From Mucilaginibacter sp. dw_454 (GTDB lineage Bacteria > Bacteroidota > Bacteroidia > Sphingobacteriales > Sphingobacteriaceae), in assembly GCF_018449775.1 (NCBI RefSeq), contig NZ_JAAVVB010000003.1:1-64000 (forward strand): a stretch of DNA of 64,000 bases, written 5' to 3'. A program made the translations under genes and the position numbers. The notes under the pieces were generated by a model. That model ran no database searches. It saw nothing but the letters and a program-made list of their open reading frames with translations, and was not told where the DNA came from. Every line of letters starts with the position of its first letter. Within the stretch, counting starts at the first letter, position 1. Positions 62,728 through 64,000 of the stretch are shown piece by piece.

Positions 62728-64000
62728 CTATGAGATTTTATCCCAGCTTAAACCTGCATTTTTAGCCATGAATGCTCGATTTAGAATCTGATTTTGGGGC
62801 AATGCCAGCTGCGGGTCAACTTCAAAAATCTCTTCAACGCATTTTCTACATAACATTAATAGCTCCTGGTCTGTAGTCAAGTCGGCTACTTTAAGATCAA
62901 GTAAACCGCTTTGTTGTGTGCCTTCGATATTGCCCGGACCACGCAGTTGCAGATCAGTCTCAGCTATCTCAAAGCCATTGTTGGTTTTAACCATAGTATT
63001 AAGGCGTATGCGGCCATCCGGGCTGAGTTTGTCCTTACTCATTAACAGGCAAAAAGATTGCTCTGCGCCGCGCCCTACGCGCCCCCTGAGCTGGTGCAGT
63101 TGCGACAAGCCAAATCGTTCTGCATTTTCAATGATCATGACTGAAGCATTGGGTACATTTACGCCAACTTCGATAACAGTGGTAGCTACCATGATCTGTG
63201 TTTCGCCTTTTACAAAGCGTTGCATCTCGAACTCTTTTTCGGCAGGTTTGATCTTACCATATACTACACTTAACCGATATTTTGGCAAGGGAAATTCACG
63301 CGAGATCACTTCGAAGCCTTCCATCAGGTTTTTAAGGTCCAGCTTCTCGCTTTCCTTTATTAACGGATATACAATATAAACCTGCCGACCTTTCGCAATC
63401 TCTTCCCTCATAAACCCAAATACACGAAGCCTGCTGCTTTCATAAAAATGCACCGTCTTGATAGGTTTACGGCCTGCCGGCAGTTCGTCAATTACTGAAA
63501 CATCCAGATCGCCATATAAAGTCATGGCCAGTGTGCGCGGGATAGGTGTAGCCGTCATCACCAGTATATGCGGCGGGACAACGTTTTTACGCCAAAGCCT
63601 GGCGCGCTGCTCAACGCCAAAGCGGTGCTGTTCGTCAATTACCACCATACCCAGGTTTTGATATTGCACTTTGTCTTCAATCAGCGCGTGCGTACCTATC
63701 AAAATTTTAAGCTCACCATTCTCCAGTTTTTGGTGGATGATCTTACGGTCTTTTGGTTTGGTTGAACCGGTTAATAACGCTACTTCAAGAAAGTCATCGC
63801 CTACCAGGGCTTTAATGGTTTGATAATGCTGCGAAGCCAAAATCTCGGTAGGGGCCATGATACAAGTTTGAAAACCATTATCAATGGCTATCAACATACT
63901 CATTAGCGCAACTACTGTTTTGCCGCTTCCCACATCCCCTTGTAACAGGCGATTCATCTGTACGCCGCGCTGTGTGTCCTGACGGATCTCTTTCAAAACC
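62728..64000 (-). CDS. recG: ATP-dependent DNA helicase RecG (C-terminal part, cut by window edge)
   Basis: The frame is open to the right edge, so about 270 N-terminal residues, including most of the wedge domain, lie outside. What is visible: Walker A LLQGDVGSGKT, motif II as VIDEQHRFGVEQR, TATPIPRTLAMT, VIEVGVNVPNA and QLRGRVGRG, then the RecG C-terminal region. RecG remodels stalled forks and Holliday junctions. The TTG near 63996 is an internal Leu codon, not a start. Confidence 0.95.
   Translation of the reverse strand, partial: VLKEIRQDTQRGVQMNRLLQGDVGSGKTVVALMSMLIAIDNGFQTCIMAPTEILASQHYQTIKALVGDDFLEVALLTGSTKPKDRKIIHQKLENGELKILIGTHALIEDKVQYQNLGMVVIDEQHRFGVEQRARLWRKNVVPPHILVMTATPIPRTLAMTLYGDLDVSVIDELPAGRKPIKTVHFYESSRLRVFGFMREEIAKGRQVYIVYPLIKESEKLDLKNLMEGFEVISREFPLPKYRLSVVYGKIKPAEKEFEMQRFVKGETQIMVATTVIEVGVNVPNASVMIIENAERFGLSQLHQLRGRVGRGAEQSFCLLMSKDKLSPDGRIRLNTMVKTNNGFEIAETDLQLRGPGNIEGTQQSGLLDLKVADLTTDQELLMLCRKCVEEIFEVDPQLALPQNQILNRAFMAKNAGLSWDKIS

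Noticed and set aside
1..64000. tRNA, rRNA, CRISPR, phage or transposase genes
   Set aside because: No cloverleaf-like tRNA ends, no regular direct repeats with spacers, no integrase or transposase motifs in any long frame.

Overview
The window reads as chromosomal DNA from a Bacteroidota species, most likely family Sphingobacteriaceae (a Mucilaginibacter/Pedobacter-like organism). The basis is protein family content and promoter style; no 16S gene is present. Supporting signs are TAnnTTTG promoter -7 boxes, few Shine-Dalgarno sequences, a DUF3347 protein, lipoproteins with SCK/NCK-type lipoboxes, a Bacteroidota-type nucleotide-sugar cassette and CruF-type carotenoid genes. Most of it is ordinary chromosome. 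I see no phage, transposase, CRISPR array, rRNA or tRNA.

Layout. 1-2.1 kb: the tail of an unknown gene, a lipoprotein and an AI-2E family exporter. 2.2-10.4 kb: a putative exopolysaccharide (beta-glucan or cellulose-like) locus. It holds a membrane histidine kinase, a BcsB-like secreted subunit, a processive GT2 synthase with an N-terminal MshEN-like domain and a polytopic protein, with a GH5 glucanase divergent from them. 10.4-16 kb: acyl-ACP desaturase, aldo/keto reductase, a membrane-anchored AraC regulator and ferrochelatase. 16.2-20.9 kb: a tightly overlapping operon (alpha/beta hydrolase, two acyltransferases, GT2, CruF, IspH) that looks like a pathway for acylated carotenoid glycosides. 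21-27.3 kb: WaaA, then the divergent cassette ugd-uxs-galE-rfbB-cpsB/ywqE. 27.5-32.2 kb: ABC permease, DUF3347 protein, IscA-type protein and a B12-domainless methylmalonyl-CoA mutase subunit. 32.6-38.7 kb: dnaA, a TlpA-like protein, a three-gene partner-switching module (REC-PP2C, STAS, HATPase) and a 59-residue membrane protein.

39-47 kb: aminotransferase, fatty acid desaturase, a candidate structured RNA, an LLM oxidoreductase and several small redox or regulator genes. 47.1-48.1 kb: a non-coding 637-bp imperfect palindrome. 48.1-52.9 kb: Tex, a DUF1801 protein and an M1 aminopeptidase. 53.4-64 kb: rplM-rpsI-rpsB-tsf, nagA, pyrH, a lipocalin, frr, an ABC exporter, an MFS transporter and the 5'-truncated recG.

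A pervasive feature is that gene ends and intergenic gaps carry long hairpins of roughly 60-150 bp, of several sequence types. One similar repeat has intruded in frame into waaA. The items most worth follow-up are the MshEN-GT2/BcsB-like polysaccharide locus, the carotenoid glycoside ester operon, the structured RNA near 41.5 kb and the 47.2-47.8 kb palindromic element.
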